Shown here: positions 44,744 through 54,174 of the stretch, one piece after another
Numbering within the stretch: position 1 is the first letter of the stretch
Layout of the letters: each line of letters opens with the position of its first letter
Origin: Hoyosella sp. YIM 151337
GTDB lineage: Bacteria; Actinomycetota; Actinomycetes; Mycobacteriales; Mycobacteriaceae
Assembly (NCBI RefSeq): GCF_026041215.1
Contig: NZ_JAPEIQ010000039.1
Location: 1 to 64,000, forward strand
Direction of reading: 5' to 3'
Length of the DNA stretch: 64,000 bases
Translations under genes and position numbers: made by a program
The notes under the pieces: model-generated
The model's input: the letters and a program-made list of their open reading frames with translations, nothing else
What the model was told of the DNA's origin: nothing
The model's database searches: none

Positions 44744-47183
44744 CGAAAGTCCGGCCGATGCGGAGCGAGTACTGGACTTCCGTTTGGTACCGGCAGCGCT
44801 GTTGACCTGGTCAGTGGCTCTAGTCGCGGCGTGTGTGGGCTATCGGGCAGCGGCTGGCGTCACTGCAGTGTTCGGTCTGCTCGCGGCGGCATGCGTGTGT
44901 GTGCGTCCGCGGGTGAGCCGCGACGTCACGCGGATCATCTGCGTAGCCCTGCTTTTCGCAGCGACCGCGTCCGTCGCATTCGGCGTGCGTGCGTACCTCG
45001 CGGAGACACATACACTGCGAGAGGCCGCAGCCGAATCGAAGATTGTCGACGTTCACCTCGTTCTAGAGTCAGATCCGCGCCCAATCACGGCCGCCCGCAG
45101 TGGTGAGCAGCGTTTCGTGTTCCGGGCCAGCGTGCGCGCCATGCGCATGGATGGTCGTTCCGAACCATGGCAGCCAGCGCGCGCCGCCCTCACCGTGTTC
45201 GCCACCGGATCCCGGTGGGGCACGGTCATACCTGGCGAGACTGTGATTGTCAGTGGCAAGGCGGCAGTTCCGAATCGGCCTGACTTCAGTGCTGCCACAA
45301 TCTTCACGACTGGCCCGCCAGACGTGAAGAGTCAGGCTTCGTGGTTGCAGCGCCACGCCGCTCAGGTGCGCTCGGACTTCCGCGCAGTAGTGCAGGGTGC
45401 GCTGCCGGAGGAGCAGGCACAATTGCTGCCGGGCCTTGTCATAGGCGATAGGTCAGCCATGCCGCAACACATGCGCGACGAATTCATCGCGACGAGTCTC
45501 ACACATCTGACGGTGGTTTCGGGCACGCACGTCACCATTGTGTGCGGTGCGGTTCTTCTCGCTGCGCGCTATGCCACCGGTTCACGGCGCGCTGCGGCGG
45601 TGGTCACCGCGGTGGCACTGGTGTGGTTTGTGATCGTGTGCCGCCCGGAACCGAGCGTCCTGCGCGCGGCAGCGATGGGGACCGTGACGTTGCTCGCGCT
45701 CATCAGTGGACGCCGCAGGCACGCGTTGCCGGCTCTCAGCGCCGCCACGATTGTGCTGCTCCTCTTCCGGCCACAACTCGCCACCGACTTAGGGTTCGCC
45801 CTTTCAGTCACCGCCACGGCCGGGATTATTCTGGCGACTCCGCCGCTTGCCGATGCCCTCACGACCCGGGGGATGCCGCGTGTCCCCGCCGCGATACTCG
45901 CAGTTGCGATCGTGGCCCAACTCGTCACCGCGCCGCTGATTGCCGCGTTCGCCGGGAACTTCAGCGTTGTTGGGGTCCTGGCCAACCTGTTGGCGGCGCC
46001 GGTCGTCACCGCAGCAATTGTTGCGGGCTACGCGGGACTGGTCCTGGCGCCGCTGTGGTCTGGGGCCGCTGCGGTAGCAGTGTTCCTCGCTGGCGTCCCG
46101 GTGACATGGCTGCTTTGGGTAGCCAGATATTGCGCGCGGCTGCCGTACGCGGTGGTCACCGTGCCCGGCGGACCCTCTGGTGCGGTCGCTATGGTCGCGC
46201 TGTTTGCTCTTGCGGGGCTTGCGCTCCGCTTCCGGAAGCTGCGGCTGGTGCTACTCGCAAGCGTAGTTGGTTGCTGCCTTGCGCTCGTGCCTTTCCGTCT
46301 CTTGGGGCCGCGCTTTCCGCCTGGCCCGTGGGTTGCGTCTGCGTGTGACGTCGGGCAAGGAGATGGATTCGTGCTGGCGACATCCCGGCGTTCCGCGGTC
46401 GTTGTCGATACTGGCCCGGAGCCGGCGCTCATTGACCAGTGTCTGCGGCGGCTGAAGATCACCAAAGTTGACCTCGTGATACTCACGCATATGCACGCTG
46501 ACCACGTGGCGGGTATTTCGGGTGTGTTCCGCGGAAGAACCGTCCACGCAGTGGGAGTGGGTCGCGGACGAGACCCGGACTCGGGCTATGCACTGGTGCA
46601 CGCCGCCGCTGTTGAGGCGAACGTGCCCCTTGTGGAGCTGACGCAGGGTATGGTCCTTCGCTTTCCGTCCGTCACACTAACGGTGCTGGGCCCGCCAACT
46701 GAGCGGGCGCCTTTTCTCGGCCCGAACGACCAGTCCCTGGTAGTAATGGCTGCCGTGCGCACTGGTGATGGCAACGAATTTCGTGTGCTGTTCACCGGAG
46801 ATGCGGAAATTGAGGCGCAGCAATGGCTGCTCGACAACGTCCCGCCGGAGAAACTGGCCGCAGACATCTTCACAGTTCCGCATCATGGCGCGGCTACCTC
46901 CATCCCTAGTTTTCTTCGTGCTGTGGCGCGACGGCCAGGGAGCGTGGCACTTATTGGTGTGGGAGCTGAGAACAGCTACGGGCACCCGGCTCCGAGCATC
47001 GTTGCGCTTCTCGAAGAACTGGGCGCCATTGTGGCCCGCGCTGACGTTCATGGCATGGTCGTGGTTGTGGTGCGTGACGATGGGCTCGAGGTGGCTGGGC
47101 AGCGCGCGGGCAAGACGGAACGCGGTGGAGGTGCGGAATCGCCGGTGCATGCCGGTGCGTCGCTGGATGTGCCAGTATCGTGA
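44724..47183 (+). CDS. comEC: ComEC/Rec2 DNA-uptake channel protein
   Basis: 819 residues. An N-terminal DUF4131-like part with TM helices, the competence domain with many helices (about residues 230-520), and a C-terminal metallo-beta-lactamase-like domain with [11 protein letters not shown] (HxHxDH) and VPHHGAATS. The GTG at 44724 lies 20 bases before the comEA stop; a TTG at 44697 would lengthen it inside comEA. In competent cells the channel passes single-stranded DNA and the C-terminal domain may degrade one strand. Confidence 0.92.
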   Translation: MTTSPSSESPADAERVLDFRLVPAALLTWSVALVAACVGYRAAAGVTAVFGLLAAACVCVRPRVSRDVTRIICVALLFAATASVAFGVRAYLAETHTLREAAAESKIVDVHLVLESDPRPITAARSGEQRFVFRASVRAMRMDGRSEPWQPARAALTVFATGSRWGTVIPGETVIVSGKAAVPNRPDFSAATIFTTGPPDVKSQASWLQRHAAQVRSDFRAVVQGALPEEQAQLLPGLVIGDRSAMPQHMRDEFIATSLTHLTVVSGTHVTIVCGAVLLAARYATGSRRAAAVVTAVALVWFVIVCRPEPSVLRAAAMGTVTLLALISGRRRHALPALSAATIVLLLFRPQLATDLGFALSVTATAGIILATPPLADALTTRGMPRVPAAILAVAIVAQLVTAPLIAAFAGNFSVVGVLANLLAAPVVTAAIVAGYAGLVLAPLWSGAAAVAVFLAGVPVTWLLWVARYCARLPYAVVTVPGGPSGAVAMVALFALAGLALRFRKLRLVLLASVVGCCLALVPFRLLGPRFPPGPWVASACDVGQGDGFVLATSRRSAVVVDTGPEPALIDQCLRRLKITKVDLVILTHMHADHVAGISGVFRGRTVHAVGVGRGRDPDSGYALVHAAAVEANVPLVELTQGMVLRFPSVTLTVLGPPTERAPFLGPNDQSLVVMAAVRTGDGNEFRVLFTGDAEIEAQQWLLDNVPPEKLAADIFTVPHHGAATSIPSFLRAVARRPGSVALIGVGAENSYGHPAPSIVALLEELGAIVARADVHGMVVVVVRDDGLEVAGQRAGKTERGGGAESPVHAGASLDVPVS

Positions 47184-47193
47184 GGTGCCACAC

Positions 47194-48141
47194 GTGAAGC
47201 CGCTGCACCTCCTGCTAGGTGATGAAGAGTTTCTTGTTGAACGAGCGCTGGCATCGGTGCTATCGAGCGTGCGGACCGCGGCCAGCAATAGCGATATCCA
47301 AGTCAGTCGCGTGCGCGCGGGTGACCTTGGCACCGCCCAGCTCGCTGAGCTGCTCAGTCCCTCGCTCTTCGGCGAGGACCGTGCCGTCGTGTTCGACGCG
47401 GCGCACGACGCGGGAAAAGACGCTGTCGCGCTCGTGAAAGAGACGGCGGCTGACCTTCCTGACGGGGTTACCCTCATCGTGATTCACTCAGGCGGTGGCC
47501 GCGCGAAGGCACTCGCGGCCGACCTGCAGAAGCGCGGCGCTGAGGTGCATCGCTGCGGAAAGCTCAATGCCACGGAGCGCGCGGAGTTCGTCCGAGCAGA
47601 GTTCCGGGCCCACGGCGTGCGGGTAACACCCGACGTCATCACGGCTGTACTCGACGCGGTTGGATCAAACGTGCGCGAACTCGCTTCTGCATGTTCGCAG
47701 CTCACTGCGGACACCGGTGGAAAGGTCGACGCTGGCGCGGTGGCCCGCTACTACTCCGGCCGTGCGGAAGTAAGCGGTTTCGACGTCGCGGAGAAGGCTG
47801 TGCTGGGCAATCGGGCTGCTGCGCTCGAAGCGTTGCGCTGGGCCGACCACAGCGGCGTGCCGCACGTTGTGCTTGCGGACGCGCTCGGCGAAACGGTGCG
47901 GGCAATCGCTCGCGTGAGCGCGGCGGGACGGGGAGATCCGAACCGCCTCGCGCCACAGCTGGGCATGCCGCCGTGGAAGGTCCGCAAGACCCAGGCGCAA
48001 GCCCGCAACTGGGAACCAGGTTCGCTGACGCAGGCTCTGCGGGTGATCGCTGAACTCAACGGCGAAGTCAAAGGAGGCGCCGCCGACACAAGCTACGCGC
48101 TGGAACGCGCGGTCAGCCGGGTAGCGCAGCTCGCGAAGTGA
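47194..48141 (+). CDS. holA: DNA polymerase III delta subunit
   Basis: 315 residues. Part of the clamp loader. [19 protein letters not shown] is the typical opening and the remaining AAA-like and helical domains fit the family, including [14 protein letters not shown] and [15 protein letters not shown]. The GTG at 47194 is preferred: GAGGTG lies six bases upstream and it starts eleven bases after comEC; a GTG at 47185 would add three residues. The long frame beginning at 46765 overlaps comEC and is not real. A bidirectional hairpin follows. Confidence 0.93.
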   Translation: MKPLHLLLGDEEFLVERALASVLSSVRTAASNSDIQVSRVRAGDLGTAQLAELLSPSLFGEDRAVVFDAAHDAGKDAVALVKETAADLPDGVTLIVIHSGGGRAKALAADLQKRGAEVHRCGKLNATERAEFVRAEFRAHGVRVTPDVITAVLDAVGSNVRELASACSQLTADTGGKVDAGAVARYYSGRAEVSGFDVAEKAVLGNRAAALEALRWADHSGVPHVVLADALGETVRAIARVSAAGRGDPNRLAPQLGMPPWKVRKTQAQARNWEPGSLTQALRVIAELNGEVKGGAADTSYALERAVSRVAQLAK

Positions 48142-48186
48142 AGGCCGGGTTCATCTGCGATCCACATGGTTTTTGTGGCGAACACA

Positions 48187-48220
48187 GAGAAGCCGCGCGG
48201 GTAACCCCGCGCGGCTTCTC
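48187..48220. terminator. Bidirectional 15-bp hairpin between holA and rpsT
   Basis: Arms 48187-48201 and 48206-48220 pair perfectly with a TAAC loop, midway between the convergent ends of holA (+) and rpsT (-). Neither side has a long T-run. Confidence 0.7.
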
Positions 48221-48250
48221 TGACAAATTGTGTGCGGCAGCGCCGTCAGG

Positions 48251-48514
48251 CTAGCCGAGCTTGTTGAAAGTCTGGGCCATGGCCGACTTCTTGTTAGCAG
48301 CCTGGTTCTTGTGGATGACACCCTTGCTGACAGCCTTGTCGAGCTTGCGGCTCGCGGACTGCAGGTGCTCTCCGGCCGCGTTCGTGTCACCAGCTGCGGC
48401 GGCCTCGCGGAACTTCCGGATGGCGGTGCGCAGCGCAGACCGAACCGACTGGTTGCGAAGCCGGTTACGCTCATTGGTGCGGATCCGCTTCACCTGGGAC
48501 TTGATGTTGGCCAC
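48251..48514 (-). CDS. rpsT: Ribosomal protein bS20
   Basis: 87 residues, highly basic and helical. [20 protein letters not shown] and [14 protein letters not shown] are diagnostic. A small-subunit protein, transcribed alone and opposite to holA as in mycobacteria (Rv2412 facing Rv2413c). Confidence 0.97.
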   Translation of the reverse strand: MANIKSQVKRIRTNERNRLRNQSVRSALRTAIRKFREAAAAGDTNAAGEHLQSASRKLDKAVSKGVIHKNQAANKKSAMAQTFNKLG

Positions 48515-48687
48515 GCGTACAACCTCTGGTCAGTTTCGTTGAAAAGGGACAACTAGCACTTCCCGTTACTCGCGAAGAGCCTCAGAAAGTGCGTGCGCAG
48601 CAGCCACTGGCTGACCGTGCGCGCCGAAGGAGAAGGCTACCACCTGCGCGGACCTCGTGACAAACCGTGCATGTACCGTCGTGGGTG

Positions 48688-49176
48688 ATGAGTGCGAAGT
48701 GGCAGCAAAGTAATCCGCGCTGGCAAGCGTATCTGGCGGCTCCGTCACTGGCAGTGGCGGCCACGCTCTTCTTGCTGGTGGCGTGGCTTCCGGATCTCCC
48801 GTCCCAGATTGCCACCCAGTGGTCAGCGGATGGCGCCGCCACGAGCTCGAGCTCACGGTTCGTGATGCTAGTGACCTACCTGGTGCCGGTATTCACCGCC
48901 TTGCTGATCCCGCTGGTCGTGGGCCACTACCAGGCGGGTGACTCAGCGCTTGCTCAATGGGGCATGCGGATGGCGTACGGGCTGGGCTGGTTCGTCGCGG
49001 TGTTTATGTCCGGAATGGCGCTCACCTTTACCTCCGCTCAGCGCGGTGCGGCGAGCGCGCTGGAGGCGTCTCCGCCCGACTGGGTTTGGGCCGGGGTCTC
49101 ACTCGCGGTGGCGGCGCTGAGCGCCGTAGCGGGGGCAGCGCTTGCCCCGGTGACCACAAGCGAAACGCGACCTTAA
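48688..49176 (+). CDS. Small integral membrane protein (DUF1648/SdpI-like N-terminus)
   Basis: 162 residues with about four TM helices (LAVAATLFLLVAWL, YLVPVFTALLIPLVVG, YGLGWFVAVFMSGMAL, GVSLAVAALSAVAGAALA). LPSQIATQWSADGAA resembles the LPxxIPxHWxxxG opening of DUF1648 proteins, which are often linked to SdpI-like immunity. The start is either the ATG at 48688 or the GTG just before it; TACCGT upstream would make the transcript leaderless. Function unknown. It stands alone between rpsT and the ATP-grasp operon. Confidence 0.7.
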   Translation: MSAKWQQSNPRWQAYLAAPSLAVAATLFLLVAWLPDLPSQIATQWSADGAATSSSSRFVMLVTYLVPVFTALLIPLVVGHYQAGDSALAQWGMRMAYGLGWFVAVFMSGMALTFTSAQRGAASALEASPPDWVWAGVSLAVAALSAVAGAALAPVTTSETRP

Positions 49177-49234
49177 CGGAACTAACCATCCAAGTGGCGT
49201 GCTCAGGGCTGCTGTTTGTAGCACCATTAAGCGA

Positions 49235-50932
49235 GTGAGTTCCCAAACAAAGTCGCTGAACCCGCATAGTGCGCTTTACCAGGCGCTGCACAGATCCGAC
49301 GATACGGCTGCCGCGAACGGTGAGTATGTATTCAGCGGGTATGCCGGCGCTGGCCCGCTGTTCGAACACTACGCCTTGGCGTACGACGAGATGTTCGACG
49401 CTGACGGCAACATCAGGCAGGCATACAAAGGCATATTCAAAGCGCTCGCTCCGGCGACAGCGACCGACCTCGCTGCCCGGGCAGACGCTCTCGGCCGCGC
49501 ATTCCTCGATCAGGGCATTACCTTCTCCCTGTCCGGCCAGGAACGGCCGTTCCCGCTAGATCTGATTCCGCGCGTCATCGCCGCGGCCGAGTGGACGAAG
49601 CTCGAGAAGGGCATTAAACAGCGGGTTCAGGCTTTAGAACTCTTCCTCGATGACGTTTATGGCGAACAAAACATCCTGCGTGACGGTGTGCTCCCAAGGC
49701 GGCTGATCACCTCTTGCGAGCATTTCCACCGGGAAGCCGCAGGGATCGTCCCGCCAAATGAAGTGCGTATCCACGTTGCGGGTATCGACTTGATCAGGGA
49801 CGACAACGGTACCTTCCGGGTACTGGAAGACAACCTCCGTTCACCGTCCGGTGTCTCGTACGTGCTCGAGAACCGCCGCACCATGACGCGGGTCTTCCCG
49901 GACCTCTTCGCGAGCCACCGGGTCCGTGCGGTAGCTGACTACCCCGCGCACCTGTTGCGGGCGCTGCGGAACTCGGCCGCGCTGAACGAAGCGGACCCGA
50001 CAGTCGTGGTCCTCACCCCAGGCGTCGCGAACTCGGCGTACTTCGAACACTCATTGCTGGCTCGCCAGATGGGTGTCGAACTCGTTGAAGGCCGAGACCT
50101 GTTCTGCCGTGACAACACCGTGTACATGCGGACTACGGAGGGGGAGCAGCAGGTCGATGTCATCTATCGCCGGATCGACGACGATTTTCTCGACCCGCTC
50201 CAGTTCCGGCCCGACTCGGTACTCGGTGTTCCTGGAGTTCTCAACGCAGCCCGCGCAGGCAACGTCGTCATTTCTAGCGCCGTCGGGAACGGTGTGGGTG
50301 ACGACAAGCTGGTGTACACCTACGTGCCAACAATCATCGAGTACTACCTGAACGAGAAACCGAGCCTGCCGAACGTCGATTCATTCCGCTGCTGGATACC
50401 GGAAGAACTAGAAGAGGTCCTCGACCGGATCGATGAACTAGTGGTCAAGCCGGTGGAAGGGTCGGGCGGGTACGGGATCGTTTTCGGGCCTGACGCGTCA
50501 CCGGCCCAACTGAAGAAGCTGGCGAAGCAGCTGCGGGAATCACCACGCGGTTGGATTGCGCAGCCGGTGGTTCAGCTTTCGACGGTTCCCACCAAGGCGG
50601 GGGATGAGCTTGCGCCACGGCACGTCGACCTGCGCCCGTTCGCGGTGAACGATGGCGAAGACGTGTGGGTCCTGCCCGGTGGCCTGACCCGCGTCGCACT
50701 CACCGAAGGCTCATTGGTGGTGAACTCCAGTCAGGGCGGCGGCAGCAAAGACACGTGGGTGCTGGCTACTGCCCGGTCGTCGGCTCAGGATCGAGAGCTT
50801 GCAGGCGAAGAACTCGTCAGCGAGGTCAAAACCGCGCATAGGGCGGAGACCGGCCCGGAGCTCGCCATCGATCAAGAACAGCAGCAGCAACAACAACGGG
50901 AGGTGAGCATCGGTGCTGGCACGCAACGCTGA
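49235..50932 (+). CDS. Circularly permuted ATP-grasp protein (DUF404/DUF407 type)
   Basis: 565 residues. VRIHVAGIDLIRDDNGTFRV, LEDNLRSPSGVSYVLENR and VVKPVEGSGGYGIVFGP are the hallmarks of the circularly permuted ATP-grasp family, predicted to form peptide or amide bonds. It ends in a Gln run (QEQQQQQQRE), unusual beside its neighbours. The GTG at 49235 begins SSQTKSLN. It corresponds to Rv2411c; the next two genes overlap and complete the conserved trio of ATP-grasp, alpha-E and transglutaminase, proposed to make or attach a small peptide. The substrate is unknown. Confidence 0.88.
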   Translation: MSSQTKSLNPHSALYQALHRSDDTAAANGEYVFSGYAGAGPLFEHYALAYDEMFDADGNIRQAYKGIFKALAPATATDLAARADALGRAFLDQGITFSLSGQERPFPLDLIPRVIAAAEWTKLEKGIKQRVQALELFLDDVYGEQNILRDGVLPRRLITSCEHFHREAAGIVPPNEVRIHVAGIDLIRDDNGTFRVLEDNLRSPSGVSYVLENRRTMTRVFPDLFASHRVRAVADYPAHLLRALRNSAALNEADPTVVVLTPGVANSAYFEHSLLARQMGVELVEGRDLFCRDNTVYMRTTEGEQQVDVIYRRIDDDFLDPLQFRPDSVLGVPGVLNAARAGNVVISSAVGNGVGDDKLVYTYVPTIIEYYLNEKPSLPNVDSFRCWIPEELEEVLDRIDELVVKPVEGSGGYGIVFGPDASPAQLKKLAKQLRESPRGWIAQPVVQLSTVPTKAGDELAPRHVDLRPFAVNDGEDVWVLPGGLTRVALTEGSLVVNSSQGGGSKDTWVLATARSSAQDRELAGEELVSEVKTAHRAETGPELAIDQEQQQQQQREVSIGAGTQR

Positions 50933-51884
50933 ATCGCTGTACTGGATCGGCCGGTACGTGGAGCGCGCTGATGATCTCGCGCGCATTCTCGACGTCGCCG
51001 TCCACCACCTCCTCGAAGACTCCACGGTCGATGCGGACCGCGCTTCACGTGCACTGCTGCGGGTGCTAGGCGTGAATCCGCCCGAAGGCCCACTGGACGT
51101 GTGGTCGCTCACTGAGCGTGTGGCGTATAGCCGCGAGCAATCCGGCTCGATCGTAGATTCGCTCAACCGGGCACGTGATAACGCCAGAGGTGCGCGTGAG
51201 GTCACTTCCGCAGAAATGTGGGAGTGCCTCAACACGACGGTCAACGGGCTGGCCTCACGCGAGCGCGCTGCCCGGCTGCTTGGTCCGCACGAGTTCTTCC
51301 GGTTCGTCGAGGAACGCGCGGCTATGTTCGCTGGGCTCGTCGACACAACGCTGAGTCGCGACGACGGATATCGGTTCCTCATTCTCGGCCGCTCCGTGGA
51401 GCGGGTCGACATGTTGGTGCGGCTGTTGTTGTCCCGGGCTGGTGACCGCGCATCGTCGCCCTCGTGGGTGACGGTGCTGCGCTCTGCGGGCGCCCACGAC
51501 ACCTACTTACGTACCTATCGAGGTGCGCTCGATGCGGGCCGCGTCGTTGAGTTCTTGCTGCTTGACCGGCTCTTCCCGCGGTCGGTTTTCCACACGATCC
51601 GCACGGCTGAGGTAGCGCTCGAAGAACTGGATCACCGCCCGCGCAGCCGGATCGGCGCCCGCGCGGAGGCGCTGCGCCTGCTTGGCCGGGCGCGCAGTGA
51701 GCTCGAGTTTCTCCGGCCGGGCATGCTGCTGGAGGAGCTTCAGACGCGGCTGCTCAGCCTGCTCGATTTGTGTATTGAGGTCAACGAGGCCGTCGCGCTG
51801 CAGTACTTCCACTCCGCGCCCTGGGTCGCGTGGACGGATGCTGGCGCGCGTGTCGAAGACGTCCATGTGGAGGCTGAACTGTGA
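50913..51884 (+). CDS. Alpha-E domain protein
   Basis: 323 residues, almost wholly helical. LARNAESLYWIGRYVERAD is the diagnostic N-terminus, and SVERVDMLVRLLLSRAG a later conserved helix. Alpha-E proteins always accompany permuted ATP-grasp or transglutaminase genes, and their activity is unproven. The GTG start follows GGGAGG and lies 20 bases inside the previous gene; the stop overlaps the next GTG by four bases. Equivalent to Rv2410c. Confidence 0.88.
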   Translation: MLARNAESLYWIGRYVERADDLARILDVAVHHLLEDSTVDADRASRALLRVLGVNPPEGPLDVWSLTERVAYSREQSGSIVDSLNRARDNARGAREVTSAEMWECLNTTVNGLASRERAARLLGPHEFFRFVEERAAMFAGLVDTTLSRDDGYRFLILGRSVERVDMLVRLLLSRAGDRASSPSWVTVLRSAGAHDTYLRTYRGALDAGRVVEFLLLDRLFPRSVFHTIRTAEVALEELDHRPRSRIGARAEALRLLGRARSELEFLRPGMLLEELQTRLLSLLDLCIEVNEAVALQYFHSAPWVAWTDAGARVEDVHVEAEL

Positions 51885-52723
51885 ACACCCGAATGAGAAT
51901 CGTTCACACAACCGGGTACGAATACGAGACCCCCGTAACCCGGTCGTACAACGAAGCGCGTCTGAGCCCCCGAAACGAGCCGCGCCAGAACGTCATCCTC
52001 AACCGGGTGGAAACCACGCCCGCAACGCGTTCTTACCGCTACACCGACTACTGGGGGACCCAGGTCACCGCTTTCGACCTGCATGCACCGCACACCGAAT
52101 TGGCGGTTGTCGGTTCGTCGGTCGTCGAGACTGACGGCAGCACGCGGCCCGAGGAGCGCGTCACGTGGAAAGAACTTGGCACTGACCGCGTCACCGACTG
52201 GTTCAACGAAGCTTTGTCGAACACGCGGTACGTGCCCCACGATCGGGACCTGGTGGGAATTGCCAAAGACCTCAAGAAGGGCAAAACACCAGACGAGGCG
52301 GTCGCGGAGATATCGGGCTGGGTGCATGACAGCATGTCGTATGTGCCCGGCACGACGGGCGTGCACACGTCAGCGGTGGAGGCGTGGGAAGAACGCAAAG
52401 GCGTGTGCCAGGACTACGCACACCTCACATTGTTGATGCTGCGCGGTATCGGCGTGCCGTGCCGGTACGTTTCGGGTTATTTGCACCCGCACAGCGAAGC
52501 CGAGGTTGGGGAGACTGTGCACGGCGAGAGTCACGCCTGGATTGAAGCGTGGACTGGCGGCTGGTGGGGCTTCGATCCAACGAACGCGATCGAGGTCAGC
52601 GAGCGACACGTGGCTGTCGGAGTGGGGCGCGACTACCGGGACGTGCCGCCGCTGCGCGGAATCTACATCGGGGGCACCTCAAAGGCACTCGATGTTGTTG
52701 TGGAGATCACGCGGCTGGCCTGA
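51881..52723 (+). CDS. Transglutaminase-like cysteine peptidase family protein
   Basis: 280 residues. An N-terminal beta domain (RIVHTTGYEYETPVTRSYNE) precedes the transglutaminase core with the catalytic triad in RKGVCQDYAHLTLLMLRG (Cys), GESHAWIEAW (His) and WGFDPTN (Asp). Bacterial members may be proteases or amide-forming enzymes. It closes the operon with the ATP-grasp and alpha-E genes (Rv2409c equivalent). No signal peptide, so it acts in the cytoplasm, where the peptide product would be trimmed or transferred. Confidence 0.9.
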   Translation: MNTRMRIVHTTGYEYETPVTRSYNEARLSPRNEPRQNVILNRVETTPATRSYRYTDYWGTQVTAFDLHAPHTELAVVGSSVVETDGSTRPEERVTWKELGTDRVTDWFNEALSNTRYVPHDRDLVGIAKDLKKGKTPDEAVAEISGWVHDSMSYVPGTTGVHTSAVEAWEERKGVCQDYAHLTLLMLRGIGVPCRYVSGYLHPHSEAEVGETVHGESHAWIEAWTGGWWGFDPTNAIEVSERHVAVGVGRDYRDVPPLRGIYIGGTSKALDVVVEITRLA

Positions 52724-52729
52724 GCGGTT

Positions 52730-52763
52730 CTGCCCGTCAGCCTTCGAGGACACTGACGGGCAG
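52730..52763. terminator. Bidirectional hairpin between transglutaminase and amidase genes
   Basis: 11-bp perfect arms (52730-52740, 52753-52763) with a 12-base loop. The stem lies between the convergent genes and covers the last codons of the minus-strand amidase. Confidence 0.6.
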
Positions 52764-53879
52764 GACTTCCGGTGCTGAGCTTGCCGATGCCTGGGCTCCC
52801 GGGTTGCTTATCGATGTGCTCGCGCCCGTCCGCAAGCGCCTCGCAGCCTCGGTGCGGATCTGGCTGAAGTTCATCGCCACGGCGTCGCCTGGGCAACTCG
52901 TCGAATTGAGTTCGCGATGCTGGGCGACGGACCACACTTGTGCGGTGGCGCCTGTTCCCGGATTGACGTAGCTGGAGTGCCCTTCGGGGTCTAGCCCCAG
53001 AGCCGAACACAGCGCAGCGAGGAGAGAGACCAGTGTCTCCCGCGCGGCCTGGGTCGGAGCGCTCGAGGTGAAGTCACCGAGCAGACAGATCCCGAGGTTG
53101 CCCTCGTTGAAGGCGTACGAATGTCCGCCTACGACCAGTCGATCGGTGGCGCTGTCGCCGTCCGCGAATACTGGAGCGAGCGCATTTCCCGTACTGCGCC
53201 CCGCGTAAATACTGCCTGCGGGGTCGATGAGCAGGTGGTACCCAATATCTCCCCAGCCGAGTGTTGCGGTGTGGTACCGGTGGATCGCCCGCACCGTTGC
53301 AGCGGCGTTGCGAGCGGTGGCAATGGCGGAATGATGCACGGTAATGATCTGTGGACTCGAAAAGCTGGGACTCCAGCGCACCCCGCCGCTGGCTCTGCGC
53401 CCGAGTGTTTCTTCAGCGCCCCAGCCTGCACGCGTTATCACCGGAAGTGACAGGAAATTCACGGTCTGCGAGAAGGCACTCGTGATGCTCTGAAGGCCGC
53501 TGATCGCGATCGGCGTTGCCTCGGCGGCCTCGTCATCGTTCTGTACCTCGATGCTGGTGCAGTCTGGCGGAACCGGTACGAGATCACTGGCGGTGCCGTA
53601 CGGATGCCAGTCCGGGCAGTGGCTGCTTGGCCGCACGGAGACCCAGTCGCTGGGGGATCCGTCGGCGCTGAACCGGATGCGCGCGTGCGAGGTGGGACGT
53701 TTGCTGAACGTCACTCCAACGAAATCAATATCCTCCGGCGGTTCCACCGGATGGCCGATGGGCAAAATATGTCGCTCTCGCGGAGTCGCAAATGCGGCGG
53801 GGGTGCCTGTCGTCGCAGCGGCCGCCCCTGCCACTGCGATCGAAGACCCGATCACGAACCCCCGGCGGTTGATCGCCAT
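52737..53879 (-). CDS. Tat-exported peptidoglycan amidase (PGRP/amidase_2 type)
   Basis: 380 residues. A twin-arginine signal (INRRGFVIGSSIAVAG) ends near ATTGTPAAFATP, so the folded protein is exported by Tat. A middle segment and then the amidase/PGRP domain follow: ITRAGWGAEETLG, TVHHSA (zinc His), WGDIGYHLLIDPAG (Tyr/His), and HRELNSTSCPG (second His and Cys). It cleaves the amide bond between N-acetylmuramic acid and the stem peptide. GGGAG lies before the ATG. The C-terminus is Ser/Ala rich and may be flexible. Confidence 0.9.
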   Translation of the reverse strand: MAINRRGFVIGSSIAVAGAAAATTGTPAAFATPRERHILPIGHPVEPPEDIDFVGVTFSKRPTSHARIRFSADGSPSDWVSVRPSSHCPDWHPYGTASDLVPVPPDCTSIEVQNDDEAAEATPIAISGLQSITSAFSQTVNFLSLPVITRAGWGAEETLGRRASGGVRWSPSFSSPQIITVHHSAIATARNAAATVRAIHRYHTATLGWGDIGYHLLIDPAGSIYAGRSTGNALAPVFADGDSATDRLVVGGHSYAFNEGNLGICLLGDFTSSAPTQAARETLVSLLAALCSALGLDPEGHSSYVNPGTGATAQVWSVAQHRELNSTSCPGDAVAMNFSQIRTEAARRLRTGASTSISNPGAQASASSAPEVLPVSVLEG

Positions 53880-54114
53880 CCGCTGCTCCCTTGCCGTCGA
53901 TTGCCGCGCGTCTGAGTCACGCTGGACCCAGCAAACCCATGAGTTGAGGGTGGGGGAGGAAGCCGTGCGCAGTCACTGAACGCACGAGCTTGTAACCGGC
54001 TCGTTAGTCAGCTGTGGCGTAGCCGAGGCCCAGAAAGCGACGGGAGTCCGCCGCTGGGAATGACAGCAAGTTGACGCGCGGACGCGTTCTTCCCGAGAGT
54101 GGCCATAGAATCAA

Positions 54115-54120
54115 TACTCT
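54115..54120 (+). promoter_or_regulatory. Possible -10 of the lepA promoter
   Basis: TACTCT lies about 55 bases before the chosen lepA start; TTGACG at 54071 is too far for a standard -35. The 295-base gap between the amidase and lepA starts holds no other recognised feature. Confidence 0.3.
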
Positions 54121-54174
54121 AGGGTGCCTGCTTGCTGCACACCCGCAACCACCACGCCACGCTTAAGGAGCCGA

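Noticed and set aside
46765-47193. Long N-terminal extension of holA
   Set aside because: That frame overlaps comEC, including its metallo-beta-lactamase domain; conserved HolA sequence starts at 47194.
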